Part shown: piece after piece, positions 25,151-38,685 of the stretch | Layout of the letters: every line of letters starts with the position of its first letter | Numbering within the stretch: the first letter of the stretch is position 1 | Assembly (NCBI RefSeq): GCF_000972845.2 | Contig: NC_040011.1 | Coordinates: 27,198,379-27,262,378 of the forward strand | Reading direction: 5' to 3' | Length of the DNA: 64,000 nucleotides | Source: Larimichthys crocea | Taxonomy: Eukaryota > Chordata > Actinopteri > Sciaenidae | Notes under the pieces: generated by a model | The model's input: the letters and a program-made list of their open reading frames with translations, nothing else | Told to the model about the DNA's origin: nothing | Databases searched by the model: none | Program-made: the position numbers and the translations under genes

Positions 25151-26800
25151 AGCAGAATTCGAATCAATATTCCTAAATCTGTTTATAGTTGAGGGATATT
25201 GTGGAGGGGTGAGTGTGTGAAGCACCTTTGTGGGGGGGTTGGTGTGAAATGCTTCTCTGCTTTAGACTCCAAAGGTAAAAGAGTAAATTCTTCACTTTAC
25301 AGCAGCCTTTCAAATTACGCACAGTGTGGTTTTGTTGTTTTCCCTGCATTTAAACGGATAGAGCTTCATAAAACATGGATACACGACACTGTATAATATT
25401 ATAGATTACAGGCCTGTGCATGAGCTCTTGTTGTCATTCAAACTGATTTTTTTCGCCGTTTAAATGCTTATTATGCCGTCCATTGATGTGTGGTAACTCC
25501 TTTGGTTGTTTTTATGAAGCGGTTCCTTGTTAATCGGGTAGTGGGAGACGCTGAGGCAGCGCCACTTTTGGCAACATATCCCACTCCACTTTCACGGTCA
25601 CACAGTGTCCTCAGTTGCCCGTCTTCCAGTCTGCATGTTAGGATTATTATTTGTAAGCGCCCACTAAAAAAAATAAATAAAAACAAAACTTTGCATGTAT
25701 AACTTTTGTAGCCATACAAGAATGAGCCACATCCACATCTCAGTCCCCTACTCTGCCAAGAAGTGGTTCTCTGACTTGCTCCCCCCCAATATTCCCATTC
25801 ATACTTAGACACACACACACACACACACACACAGGCTACACACACACAAACAGCCAAGATACTAAGATGGCGCCTTAATCAGTGTCAAGTTCAAGTGACT
25901 CCTACTAGTCTGATACAAACAGGTAAACATTGTCGGATATGTGCGTAAAGATGCAGGGAGCAGAACAACAGGGTGATAATAATCAACGTCGCAGTCTGAA
26001 AGTCGCTTTTCATAATGTTTTTTTAATTTCAGTCAAAATTTCCGTTCACATTTCTTCATAAATAGTTGGTAAAACAAATCAACCAACGTACAGTAGCCTA
26101 AAAAGTACAAGGAACCCTTTGCCTCTGGTAGCTAAATAGGCTAACGCATAGGCCTGCTGTTGTAACATGGTTTGCCTCAATGTGGCACAGTGACACAGTT
26201 CATCAGTAAAACATTTTTGCTCTTCAGGAATAGCTTGGCGTGTGACCCATATCTCCCAGAAAGTGTTACAACATCACATTCTATCTGTGTTTATATATCA
26301 GATATTTTTCTCTGACCTCTGGACATGGGGCAGAAAGGTGGTGGGAATAAGAAAAAGTACTTCATTTAAATTAAGGTATAGAAAATAGCATATAAAACAT
26401 ATATTCCTTAAATTATTTAAATAAACTTATTTCATATATCACTGTCACGAGGTACCGTTTTTTTTTTTTTACATTTTATTTTAAAAGTAGTGCTGGTGGT
26501 CTGAAATTGTTCTCATATGAGTACAATATACTTTGAGTATGCATAATATTTAATTCTTGAATAGGTTACAATGCAATGCTGTAACTCTTTTTGCCACTGA
26601 ACGTATTCTCCCCCAAACCCACATAGAGCTAGAATTCCTTCCACGAAATTTTTTGTTCAACACAAAAAATGTCATCTTGACAAGTTATTCACACAAAACA
26701 AGCAAATGTGTAATCCAACTGCTCTATATGCAACACCACAACAAATAACACTAGTTTCACAGAAGAATTACATTTAAAACAATGCAAGCTGACAGACAAA
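25150..26800. other. Gene-free sequence beyond the probable zic3 3' end
   Basis: AT-rich, with the (AC)n at 25809 and a T12 run near 26459. No coding signal. Part of it could belong to a longer zic3 3' UTR. Confidence 0.55.
25809..25833. repeat. (AC)n microsatellite
   Basis: About 12 AC units. Confidence 0.93.
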
Positions 26801-28276
26801 AAAACTTTTTTTATTTTTGAAGATACTGTTGTTGTGACAGTTCCATTGTTGCCGATGCACACATTTAAACATACTTGCACAAAGACATTGCTGGAACTAT
26901 AAAGATTGCCATACTGGCGCATATATTTAGGTGCATGACCCGAATTTGAAATACTCAAAATGCTGTCACCTTGATTTGAAAATCATGAACTTCGCACACT
27001 CGTCTAAGACCTGTATAAGACTGCAATAGGCTGATGGGTTTATTCTTTTTTTTTTTTCCTCCAATACTGAGTTTATGCTACGAATTGACATCTATTTCTG
27101 ATCCTATAAAAGTAAAATACACAAAAGTTTAAATTTAACCAAAAATAAAGATATCAACAGAACCGTTTTATAGCTTCTCAGCTCAACTGAACTCAGTTCT
27201 ACAAAGTCAATGATGTACATGTCAATGGTCTCATAAACAAAATAAAAGTGACGGAAATATCTGCATTATATATAGACAAATCCATAATATTCATATAGAT
27301 GATTTCTTCGATCCAAATAAGACACGTGTAGGCCTATTGGTTAAAAGGTATTTTTAAAAAAAAGAAAAAAGAAAAAAAAAGAAGGATACAATCGCGATGT
27401 TGGATTCTTAGAGTTTATCATTTGTTCAATGTTAAGCTGGTTATGACCAAAACTGTACAGTTCTTGTTAGAAAACATTTCCATAAATATCATTTAAGTTT
27501 CAGAACTTATACCCATAATTAAATTACAAATTGATAAATATGGCATCATGGATATGTATTTACAACGGTATTAACAAAAGGCAACGTTATATTCAACGGT
27601 AACAATCGTAACCCAATACCACATTTCTCCACCTGAAAACGGACGTTGACAATAGATTCGACCCCATCAAACAAGGAAATACATTCACGAGTATAATATT
27701 TATTTAGGATTTTTTTTTTTTTCTGTGTTCAAGTTCATGACAAAGACTTTGGCACGTTTTTTAAGACTGTTTGAAGTTCCAACAATCAATTGAAGAGGCG
27801 ACAATAGCGCGTCACCGTCCATATAAAACAGCGTGAGATAATCTTCCTTTTTATTCATTTTTTTTAAATAAAAATTTGAGAAAATACATAAAATGAAAAA
27901 TAAAACAAATCTTTTTTTTTCCTGAAATCTGTAAACTAAAAGGTTTAAAAAAAAACAAACATTTATTTATACTGAGAAAGTATTACGTTTGTATTTATTC
28001 GTGATTTTTTTGATTTTTTTCTTTCCTCAAAACTGCGGAATAAAAGTCAAATTTCGTGATCCTGAGAACGGACGTGGCCTGCTTGATGCTGGCTTTGCTC
28101 TCATCTCCTGTTGTAGTTGTTGTTGTTGTTGTTGTTGTCGTCCCAATCCCATTTGTGTGTGTGTGTCTGGTTGTGTGTGTGTGTGTATGTGAAGTGAGCA
28201 GGAATAGTTTGTTTTTTTAAGGTTTTTATCCTCATCTCCGTGGTCCACATTGAGAAGAGGGTTTGTTCTTCTGACT
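26800..28276 (-). other. zic3: Probable zic3 3' UTR with candidate poly(A) signals
   Basis: AT-rich sequence directly after the zic3 stop codon. AATAAA hexamers on the minus strand lie at 27994-27999, 27962-27967, 27849-27854, 27699-27704, 27039-27044 and 26810-26815. Which one is used cannot be told from sequence, so the left boundary is a guess. A (TTG)n run lies at 28116-28138 and short GT runs at about 28155-28190. The UTR call rests on position and signals, not on transcript evidence. Confidence 0.5.
28116..28138. repeat. (TTG)n microsatellite in the probable zic3 3' UTR
   Basis: Seven or more TTG units, read as CAA repeats in the zic3 transcript, about 140 bases after the stop codon. 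Confidence 0.9.
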
Positions 28277-30914
<2,638 letters not shown>

Positions 30915-31240
30915 GAGCTTGAAGCAAACTTAGGAGACGGGAAGAAAAGAGAAAATAAAATTAAAATCCAGTTTAGCGGAGCGCGCAAGCTGCAGACACC
31001 GCGCAGAGATTTACCACGTTAAGCGATAAATCCTAAAATAAAAAAAAACACACCAAGCCAAAACGGAGAAAAATCCTATGCGTAAAGAGTTGGGAGGAAA
31101 AAAAAACTCCCGTTGACTGCGATCCGTGAGAAAGAGGATCAAACTTCCCCCCCTTTCCAGGCGGATGATGTCCTTGGACTGATAAAGTCAATCACTCACT
31201 CCCAGAACATAAATGAACTCGGGAGGCAGTGCTACGACGG
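30915..31240 (-). promoter_or_regulatory. zic3: zic3 5' UTR and core promoter region
   Basis: The sequence between the zic3 start codon and the CCAAT cluster. It contains an in-frame stop (30930-30932), A-rich stretches (about 31038-31048 and 31099-31107) and no clear TATA box. The transcription start is presumably here, but no site can be fixed from sequence. Confidence 0.55.
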
Positions 31241-31369
31241 CCAATCAACGCTCAGCTACCCTCGTGACACGTGACTGAGAAGGAGGGTGTTAATTGGCTA
31301 GATTTCTGGTGATTGGCACAGTTTGGGATTGAAGATGGCAGGTCGTCTCAATTGGTTTCATTTGATTGG
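31241..31369 (-). promoter_or_regulatory. CCAAT-box cluster upstream of zic3
   Basis: Four CCAAT boxes facing zic3 (ATTGG on the plus strand at 31293-31297, 31312-31316, 31351-31355 and 31365-31369) and one in the other orientation (31241-31245) fall within 130 bases, roughly 330-455 bases before the start codon. CCAAT is the NF-Y site, and such clusters are typical of TATA-less promoters. The site matches are direct; promoter use is inferred. Confidence 0.6.
31268..31273. promoter_or_regulatory. CACGTG E-box in the zic3 promoter
   Basis: A palindromic CACGTG inside GTGACACGTGAC, between the plus-oriented CCAAT and the four minus-oriented CCAAT boxes. This is the site class for USF/MYC-type bHLH-ZIP factors. 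A single six-base match is weak by itself; its place inside the cluster is the reason for listing it. Confidence 0.35.
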
Positions 31370-31399
31370 CTCTTACGGGCATTATTTTGCAGGTATAAC

Positions 31400-32686
31400 G
31401 GAGCGCTCTAGCGCAGATCCTGTAGCCCATGTGTTATGTGTAGCGCAAGTCTCACGCAGCCTTGCGTGATTTACACTCCTCAAGAAACTCCCCGACAGTT
31501 TTAGAAATAAAAATAAATGTAATCCGTGCAGGATAATTCAGAATCCAGATTTGTTAAAAAAAAAGTTTTAAGTTTATTTATTTATTAGAAACAGATAAAG
31601 TTATTCTGCATCATAAAATATATTTGTCATAATTAGTGGCAAAAAAAAAAACTTTTCAATACATTTCAAACGCAGCTTTGTATATTTGAAAAAGAAAACT
31701 ACTTTATGTAGTTTACACTTTATTGACTTATGTGTTATTCTTCATTCGACGTGACCAGTTTTGCTCTTATTAACGGAAAACTTGAATGTATTTGGCACAG
31801 CTCCAAAATGTGCCTTTCTTGAAGCCGCTTGAAAGGGGAGGGGGGTATTTTTTTTTTTTCTTTGCAAAAGCTCTATAGGGTGTAAGACGGAGGAATAAAA
31901 GACAGAAAGAAAGATGGCAGTAATTGTAATATCCTGAGATTTTTTTTTTTTTTTTTTTTTCGCTCAGCCAAAAAATTCGTGCCATTGAGCAAGTTTCACA
32001 GGGCTGCCGCTGACTCGCTGCAGGACACATAAAATCTGATCAAGTTCAGAGACGCGCTGAGTGCTTCAAGCGGCGCTTTTTAACTCCAAGCCTTTCACAT
32101 CCCTTTCCACCCCCCCCCTCTCAATCTGTCCCAGGAAAGGAGCTCACATTCTTTATTTTAGGGGATCTGGACCCCAAAAAAAAAAAAAAAAAATTCAAAT
32201 CAGTCCTTCATTCTGCTTTCGCCCTCATCCTACCGCATTCACTCCAGAACATTTCCTCGAGAAAGAGTTATAGATTGAAAAGGTGAGTTGTTGTTTTTTT
32301 TTTTTTTTTTTTTACCTTCTCCGTCGTCTGTCTGTGTTAAGAGGCGACAACACGAGGTGGGCTTGTGTGTACTGTGGGAGTGCGTAAATCTACACTTTAT
32401 TATATTTAGCTTGTGGAGGCTGCATGGGATTTAGTTTTGTACATAGCCTTGCTCAGTTCTTAGGCCGGTTACTCATATGGTAATTTAATTGTTGGAAGGA
32501 CCTGCATACCTCTGTTTTTTATGGCCGTCGTGCACATTGGTGCAACACGCTTTTTGTACATAACCTCAACAACTTATCTCGAAGCAAAACGACGAATGAG
32601 ATTCACTTCACCTCTTTTTTTTCCTCCTCCGTAAACTACCCCCCCCCCTCTCTCTGCTAATGCATAGCCTCTCACAGTTTACTCCC

Positions 32687-32688
<2 letters not shown>
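31400..32688. other. zic3-upstream intergenic sequence
   Basis: Contains long poly-T runs (31850-31860, 31941-31960 and 32296-32313), an A18-type run near 32175-32192 and a C9-type run near 32110. Otherwise AT-rich. No coding signal on either strand. Confidence 0.65.
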
Positions 32689-32737
<49 letters not shown>

Positions 32738-32754
32738 GCTCTCTCTCTCTCTCT
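32689..32754. repeat. (CT)n simple repeat
   Basis: A near-perfect CT tract broken by two CG steps, in the zic3-zic6 intergenic region. It may form triplex or open chromatin (GAGA-type). Confidence 0.95.
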
Positions 32755-32847
32755 TACACACACACACATTCACACAGCCACACAGCATGCACGTGCAAGG
32801 ACGCACGCACACACACCAAGACGCACGCGTAGTCTACACATACAGCT

Positions 32848-32851
<4 letters not shown>

Positions 32852-32888
<37 letters not shown>

Positions 32889-32905
32889 ACACACACACAC
32901 ACACA
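32852..32905. repeat. (CA)n microsatellite
   Basis: About 26 CA units broken once by CGTA. With the CT tract it forms a compound repeat spanning 32689-32905. Confidence 0.95.
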
Positions 32906-35900
32906 AGCTCGCAGTTAACAGAGTTTGCCTTTGCAGTTTTGCAGTATGAGATTTATGGCGACCTTTGTGAACTTTCACAAGTGACAAGCAGCCTGTTAAG
33001 TTTTCCTGTATTCCCTCCATATTTTATTGCCTTGTTGAAACGTGAAGGCTCCGTACGCCACTTAAGGTTATGTGCCGTGTATTTGCAGCCATATTATCAC
33101 TATGAAATTATTAAGTGTCATGGTTTAGATGAGTCACAAATGTTTGGGAAGGACGGAGCAGGAGCGTTGAGCACTGAACTCTCGCTGAGAAAAAGGAGAG
33201 CTGTCATCAACTACGGCCTAATGTGAAGCAACTGTTGCTTGAGAGCTGAATTTGAAACTACTGCAGGCCTTTTTCTGGTTTTTACTTATTTAATTCATTC
33301 TACAAAAGTGGATTTCTGAATAGGGGTCCTTTTTTTAAATTTTTTTTTACATTCTATAACTTTCCCCAGCACACAAACAAACAAGTCAGGAGTGCAAGTG
33401 ATATAGCTTGTTATGTTAATTTCGGATTTAAAAAAAAAATATATATTTTTTTTTTTCTTCCACCTCTTTTTGCCTGAAAGGAGCATATTGCAGTGACGTA
33501 TTATTATCATTTTTTTAATTGACAATAGAAAAATGGGGAACGTACAAAAGAAAGGGTAAGACAGCTTTATAGACGCTTATAGAGCTGCACTCTTGTTAAC
33601 CGTTTGTCTCACTCTCACATCAGCCATTTTCCCCCCAAATATTTTACACCGCATGCATGCCGCCCTCCGTTCAGTGACATTTTCACCTCTGTGTTTTTTT
33701 TTCTTTACACATCTCTTTAATTAAATTCTAGTATTTAAAAAAAAATGTTTTTTGCAATCACACTATTTTGTAGATTAATTTTATCTCCATAAATATACAT
33801 TTTAATTGCATAACATCATTAGATGAATGTGCGTCCTGGCCTGTTTTTCTTCCCTACATATATCCGACACAGTTGAAAATCCTAATGATGATTTTAAACG
33901 TGGGCGTAATGCAACGTGTTAAATTACAGCAGGATATTCTGCAGGACTATGTATAATTTGATGATTTAGTTATCTTTGCTGGGATTACCTCATTGGGCGT
34001 TGGGATAGCCCATTGGTTATAACATAATCTTCTTCAAACTGAGCATGCGCGTTGCCTTTTTAAAATATCACAATATTGTAGTGTGCATACTTCTGTTACA
34101 GTAAGCCCATGCTGTTGGAAAAGAGCAGAGCATAACCATCAGCCTATATGGTAAACAACTCACATTTATACATTTATTCTAACTAGATGTGTTAAAGTCA
34201 GTAAACGTTATTTCAGTGCATAATTTGATATATGACCAAGCTACATGATAACTGTCTAAACAAATTGGCCTATAGCAGCCCAAGATTCTTGATTTATTTT
34301 TTTATTTATTTTTTTTCTTCTTGCAGAAAAGTGGAGTAATTTTTTTTTTTTTTTTATAGTCCATGTTGTCTGGCCTGTAGCCTACACTATGCTTGGCTGG
34401 CTCAGGCTGCTGGTGCTATGGACAAGTTTGTGGACTTGAAGTTAACTCAATAGTGACCAGACAGAAGTGAAGTCTTCATCTCCCTAAAACAATGGCAGAA
34501 CCATTGCCCAGTATTGCTTCCATTTGTCAAATACCAGACAGAAAACGGTCATTGTATCCCAGCGGCGCAGTTAAATGAATGATACTGTGATTGACTGTTT
34601 TGCTTAAATGGACATTGTGATGAATGAACTTGCAGGTTCTGGCTGTGGTTTAATGGGACACATCCCAACTCTGTCTTTGCCTTTGCCTTGATTTTAATAA
34701 GAAATTTGATCATTGTGTTCTGTGTGATGCATTACATTCTCCATGACAGGACACGGAGCCCACAACCGTAAAAAAAAAAATGCTTCTGGTATGCATTCAC
34801 ACCACAATCCAGTAAATTCAATATAGTCTCAGAATGAAATAAGATACCATTATGGCTTACATTTGTTTCCGCGAAACTGTTGTTTATGCACCTAACATTT
34901 GCATCCACTTATTTTCAGCATGCAAAGTGTTCCCTCAAAACACATTTACAGTATGCGCTGTGTTAAATACATGTGGTTTACATCAAATGTTTTTTTTTGT
35001 TTTGTTTTTTCAGATCTCTGTGCAAAGTGTAGCAGATGATAATGATGAGGGTGTTTGCCACAGTGTGACACATGATGAATGATGGTTTAACTGTAATTTG
35101 GAATTCCACAATGCAATGCTTGACTGTATTGCAACGCTTTTTTGTGCTGTGTTGTGTTTGTTTTTTGGTTTGCTATTAAGAGAAACACAATTCAAGAAAT
35201 GTTTTGTCTTTCTCTATCTGCTCCTTGATAGTGAACACGGGTTGTTACTTGCATACAGTGCAATAATAACTGCACGGATCGTCATCTAGTAGATTATATG
35301 GTCAGTTGGGTCTTGAGTGACTGCTACAGTACTTGGTGTTTGCCTTCATATGGCTGATGGAGAGGGCTAATTGACTTCTTGCTGTGATTTACTGGAGCAT
35401 CTGTCTGCAAATGGACTCATCCCAAACCTGTTAATTCATCTAAATTTCATAAAGTCGTGGCAAGACTGTGCACTGCCATCCCTCATCAATTATAATATCT
35501 CAACACACTCCACACTAATGCATGCAGTTGTTTAAACGTACACACACATGCATAAACACATACACACACACACCCGTTCCTGTTTCGTGCCACACACATG
35601 AACACACGGTGACTGTGTATTTCTTGTACACACAGATTTGGATACTTGATTAAATAATTTTATGCTCCCTGTCCTTCTCTCTTTATTTTTATTGCAGTGT
35701 CTTCTGTTACATTGACATTAATCGCCAAGTGTAACACCTGGTGATTCTTATACACACTGGGAATAGTTATTATGGATAAATATGGATATGTATACATGCG
35801 TGTGTATGCGTTTATTGACTTTGTGAGTAGTTTTCCCCTAAAAAATATTTCTGTTTTATTTTTCTCTTCCCTATCTCGTGTTAAAGAAATAAAATCTGCT

Positions 35901-36860
35901 GTATTTTTAGTTCAATCTACAACATGGTGTTAATCTGTAGCTCTGTCACCTCTAACTGACATTTGTGTTCTGCTTAATTTCATCTCTCCATATCACTTTG
36001 TCATAAATTTTTGTCCACACTCACTGTACTGAGGGGCTTTTGGACCTTTTAGGATGTAAAGAGTATTCTTTGACATGAATGTTTTGATTGCTGGGAGTGA
36101 TATTTTGTACGGAACAGCCCCTAGGATTTTGTCTGGCCTGTCAAGTAACCAACATAAATGTCCGGACTCCGAAAGCTGGAGGATTGGAAGGGATTGTAGA
36201 TGTCAAAATGCTAAAAGAAAAATGTCAGAATGTAGATATTTAAACTAAAGTTATATATTCCAAATTTAAAATGATACATTTTCGCAGATTTGACACTGGA
36301 AAGATGTAAAAGTAACACAACAGTCTCTTCAACTAACTGCAGTAGCAACATATTTTGGCCCCTTACTCTTTTAATTTCATACTCCACCGCTGTGAAACTA
36401 ACCTTACCACTCCAACAGTAATCCTATGAATTTAAAATTGTGCTAAACTTCTTTGGCAGATTTTAAACATAATTTACCAAATAAAAATACTACACTCATT
36501 TACTTGAATACCATTTTGCAGCGAAATGAATAGATCTGTAATTTATGCTTATTAGGCTAAACTCTAATTAAGTAATGCACATTAAGGAACATTTAAGGAA
36601 ATAATGAGCATTTAAATAATGTTTCTTTTATACTAAATATTACAGTATAATCTGCAGTTATCAAACAGGCCTATGGCGCACACTTGACTTGCTGTGACTT
36701 TGTTATTGGAAAGGTGAGCCTATCGTTTTAAATCATCACAAGTGCAGTTATTCTGCATAGTGCTCTTTCTTGTTTTGGCTGCACTGATTTGGGGCGCAGG
36801 TCTGTCAGTCCTTTATGCTTCCTGAATGACAGATTGGAAACTTTCGGTTTTTTTCTGCCT
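32906..36860. other. Central zic3-zic6 intergenic sequence
   Basis: AT-rich with T-runs (33440, 34340, 34989) and one enhancer-like block listed separately. A further unique patch at about 35340-35510 contains CTAATTGACTTC and CAATTATAATATC. No transcript-like feature seen. Confidence 0.6.
33830..34080. promoter_or_regulatory. Candidate conserved intergenic enhancer F (zic3-zic6)
   Basis: Unique sequence between the two genes with CCTAATGATGATTTTAAACG, TTTGATGATTTAG, a CCCATTGGTTATAAC CCAAT-type element and GAGCATGCGCG. It has none of the poly-T or CA runs that fill much of the rest of the intergenic region. Confidence 0.35.
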
Positions 36861-37040
36861 TCAACCCTCAATCATTTTCGGAAATGCATCGGGTTAAAGG
36901 TTGACAAACATGAGCGTCCATTACAATCATGATGGAATTAGGCCAGTTCTGGGCCTGTCTACTTATTTTGCGCCATTTAATGTCAAGTGGGCCCCTTTGC
37001 TTTGTCTCTGCAGGTGACGTCAGCATAACAATGTGGAGTT
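36860..37040. promoter_or_regulatory. Candidate conserved intergenic enhancer G with CRE
   Basis: Unique block 1.7 kb before zic6 with GGGTTAAAGGTTGACA (nuclear-receptor-like half sites), TTACAATCATGATGGAATTA, CCTTTGCTTTGTC (SOX/TCF-like) and a full CRE TGACGTCA (37015-37022). Confidence 0.37.
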
Positions 37041-37363
37041 TTTATTTTTTTTATTTTTTTTTAAAGAAAAAGTTCAAATAATAATAAATAATTAAGAAAA
37101 AACAACCTTTTCATCTTAAACTATAAGCTACAGTCCGGAGCCTGGACCTCTCCATGTAGATTAAAATAAAAGCAACAGATGAAAGAATTTGGCTAAAAGT
37201 GAAGCAGGCAGAAGAGAAAGGGCGTTGATAGATTCAGACGTCAAAGTGCAGAAATATGTTGCTGCACTGAAGCAGGGTGGAGAAGCTTGAAGCTGCTGTC
37301 CTCACAGCACCCCGAAAGTAGCAAAGTTTATCTGAGTTTTCCAGGAAGAGTGAAGCCTCTGCA

Positions 37364-37383
37364 CTGCTGCTGCTGCTGCTGCT
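37364..37383. repeat. (CTG)n microsatellite
   Basis: Six to seven CTG/TGC units about 1.3 kb upstream of zic6. Confidence 0.9.
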
Positions 37384-37390
37384 CGTCACA

Positions 37391-37418
37391 TATTTATTTA
37401 TTTATTTATTATTTATTT
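37391..37418. repeat. (TATT)n simple repeat
   Basis: Six TATT-type units just after the CTG run. Confidence 0.88.
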
Positions 37419-38328
37419 CAAGAATTTACATTTCACAAAACCAATTTCTACATCTTCGACATAGCCTGCGTCTTGCACGGCGTGCGCTCTTGATAATTAT
37501 TAATTTATTTAATCTTAACGAGAAAGGCTCTATGTATAGAGTTCACACTGGGCTCAAAGGTAAAATAGTACATCATGTCCTGGAGGGTTCTCCGATGACA
37601 CTGCTGGAAAATCTCTGTGAAATAAGTGTTATCCAAAAAGATTTAGAGAAGCTTGCTGGTCCGGTGCGTCATGTTTGAACTACTTGTTGCTTTGCTCGAA
37701 GTTCCATTTTTTATTTAAATATGGGTGCAACAAATAATCTTCTATTGCGAAAATGCATAAAAATAAAAGTGTAACGCAAAATAACTTACTTTCATGAGAG
37801 CTCGATAACTTTTCCAACACATAAAAAATAGTGCTTTGAACTTTCTGTTCATGTGGGATAAAGACGCAAAAAGGCGTTATTAATATTCTAAAATAATTAA
37901 AAATGAATCCTTAGAATTAGTTTCCTCTAACTTTGGCTGTTTTCAAATGTAGCACTCCACTCAAAAATGCAAGTCTTGACAATAATTGGCCTGGACACGC
38001 AGTGGCCAGTCTCTATTATTCTTGCAGGGCAGCAGTGGGACATTTGCTTTGGCAAGATTTCCAGTGAAATAAAAGACGGTAGATGGGCTGTGATTGTCTT
38101 TATGTTCTGCTCATGTCTACATTTAATTGCTTGACTTTTATCAAATGATTTAGAATAACGCATTAACCTTTCCATTTTTTCATATGCAGAGATGTAGAGA
38201 AAAAGGTATCTTATGAGAAAGGCACCGGGAGTTTTAAAGAGGCAGCAATATTTGCGAGCATCGCGGCACATTTCAAAGCATTTTCTCTGCGATATTTGAA
38301 AACGGAGTCGTGCAGTGAACGCCTGCGT

Positions 38329-38470
38329 GTCCCTTTTAAAACAAACCCAGCGCCTGTCAATCACAGCGCATTCCAACCAATCCCAAAGCTCCCTTTTTAA
38401 AAGCAGGTTTTCCTGCTGTGCTTTTATATTGCACCATGGCCTGTTTCGAAGCATTTTTACTACCACGGTT
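38329..38470 (+). promoter_or_regulatory. zic6: Putative zic6 core promoter
   Basis: A compact block 220-360 bases before the zic6 ATG contains CCAAT (38377-38381), a TATA-like TTTTTAAAAG (38394-38403), a second T/A-rich TTTATATT (38423-38430) and a ZIC-like CCTGCTGTG (38412-38420). The spacing suits a start site around 38430-38470. Position and motifs are seen; the start site is inferred. Confidence 0.5.
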
Positions 38471-38685
38471 ATTGCCACAAATCAAGGGGGCAAAGTGAAC
38501 GGCATGGGACTCACACCAACTTTAACGAAATTGAGTCTGGTTCCTACTTCTGCGAAGTTCACGGCCAAGAATTTCACATGCAGATGATATACAAACAAGG
38601 AAAATGGAAAACAGATTTTCTAGGTGTATCCTGAGTGCTGGATTGGTTTGATTTTGCAAACTCATAGCCAAACTCACAACAAAAC

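Larger units (their letters stand above)
37050..38328. other. zic6-proximal upstream sequence
   Basis: Contains the CTG and TATT repeats, AT-rich sequence and the right-hand part of a 183-codon minus-strand open frame of unknown meaning (37927-38478). No supported gene. Confidence 0.55.

Noticed and set aside
32660..33226. 188-codon plus-strand open frame
   Set aside because: Its first half is only CT and CA repeats (Ser-Leu and Thr-His runs), and the rest has no recognisable feature.
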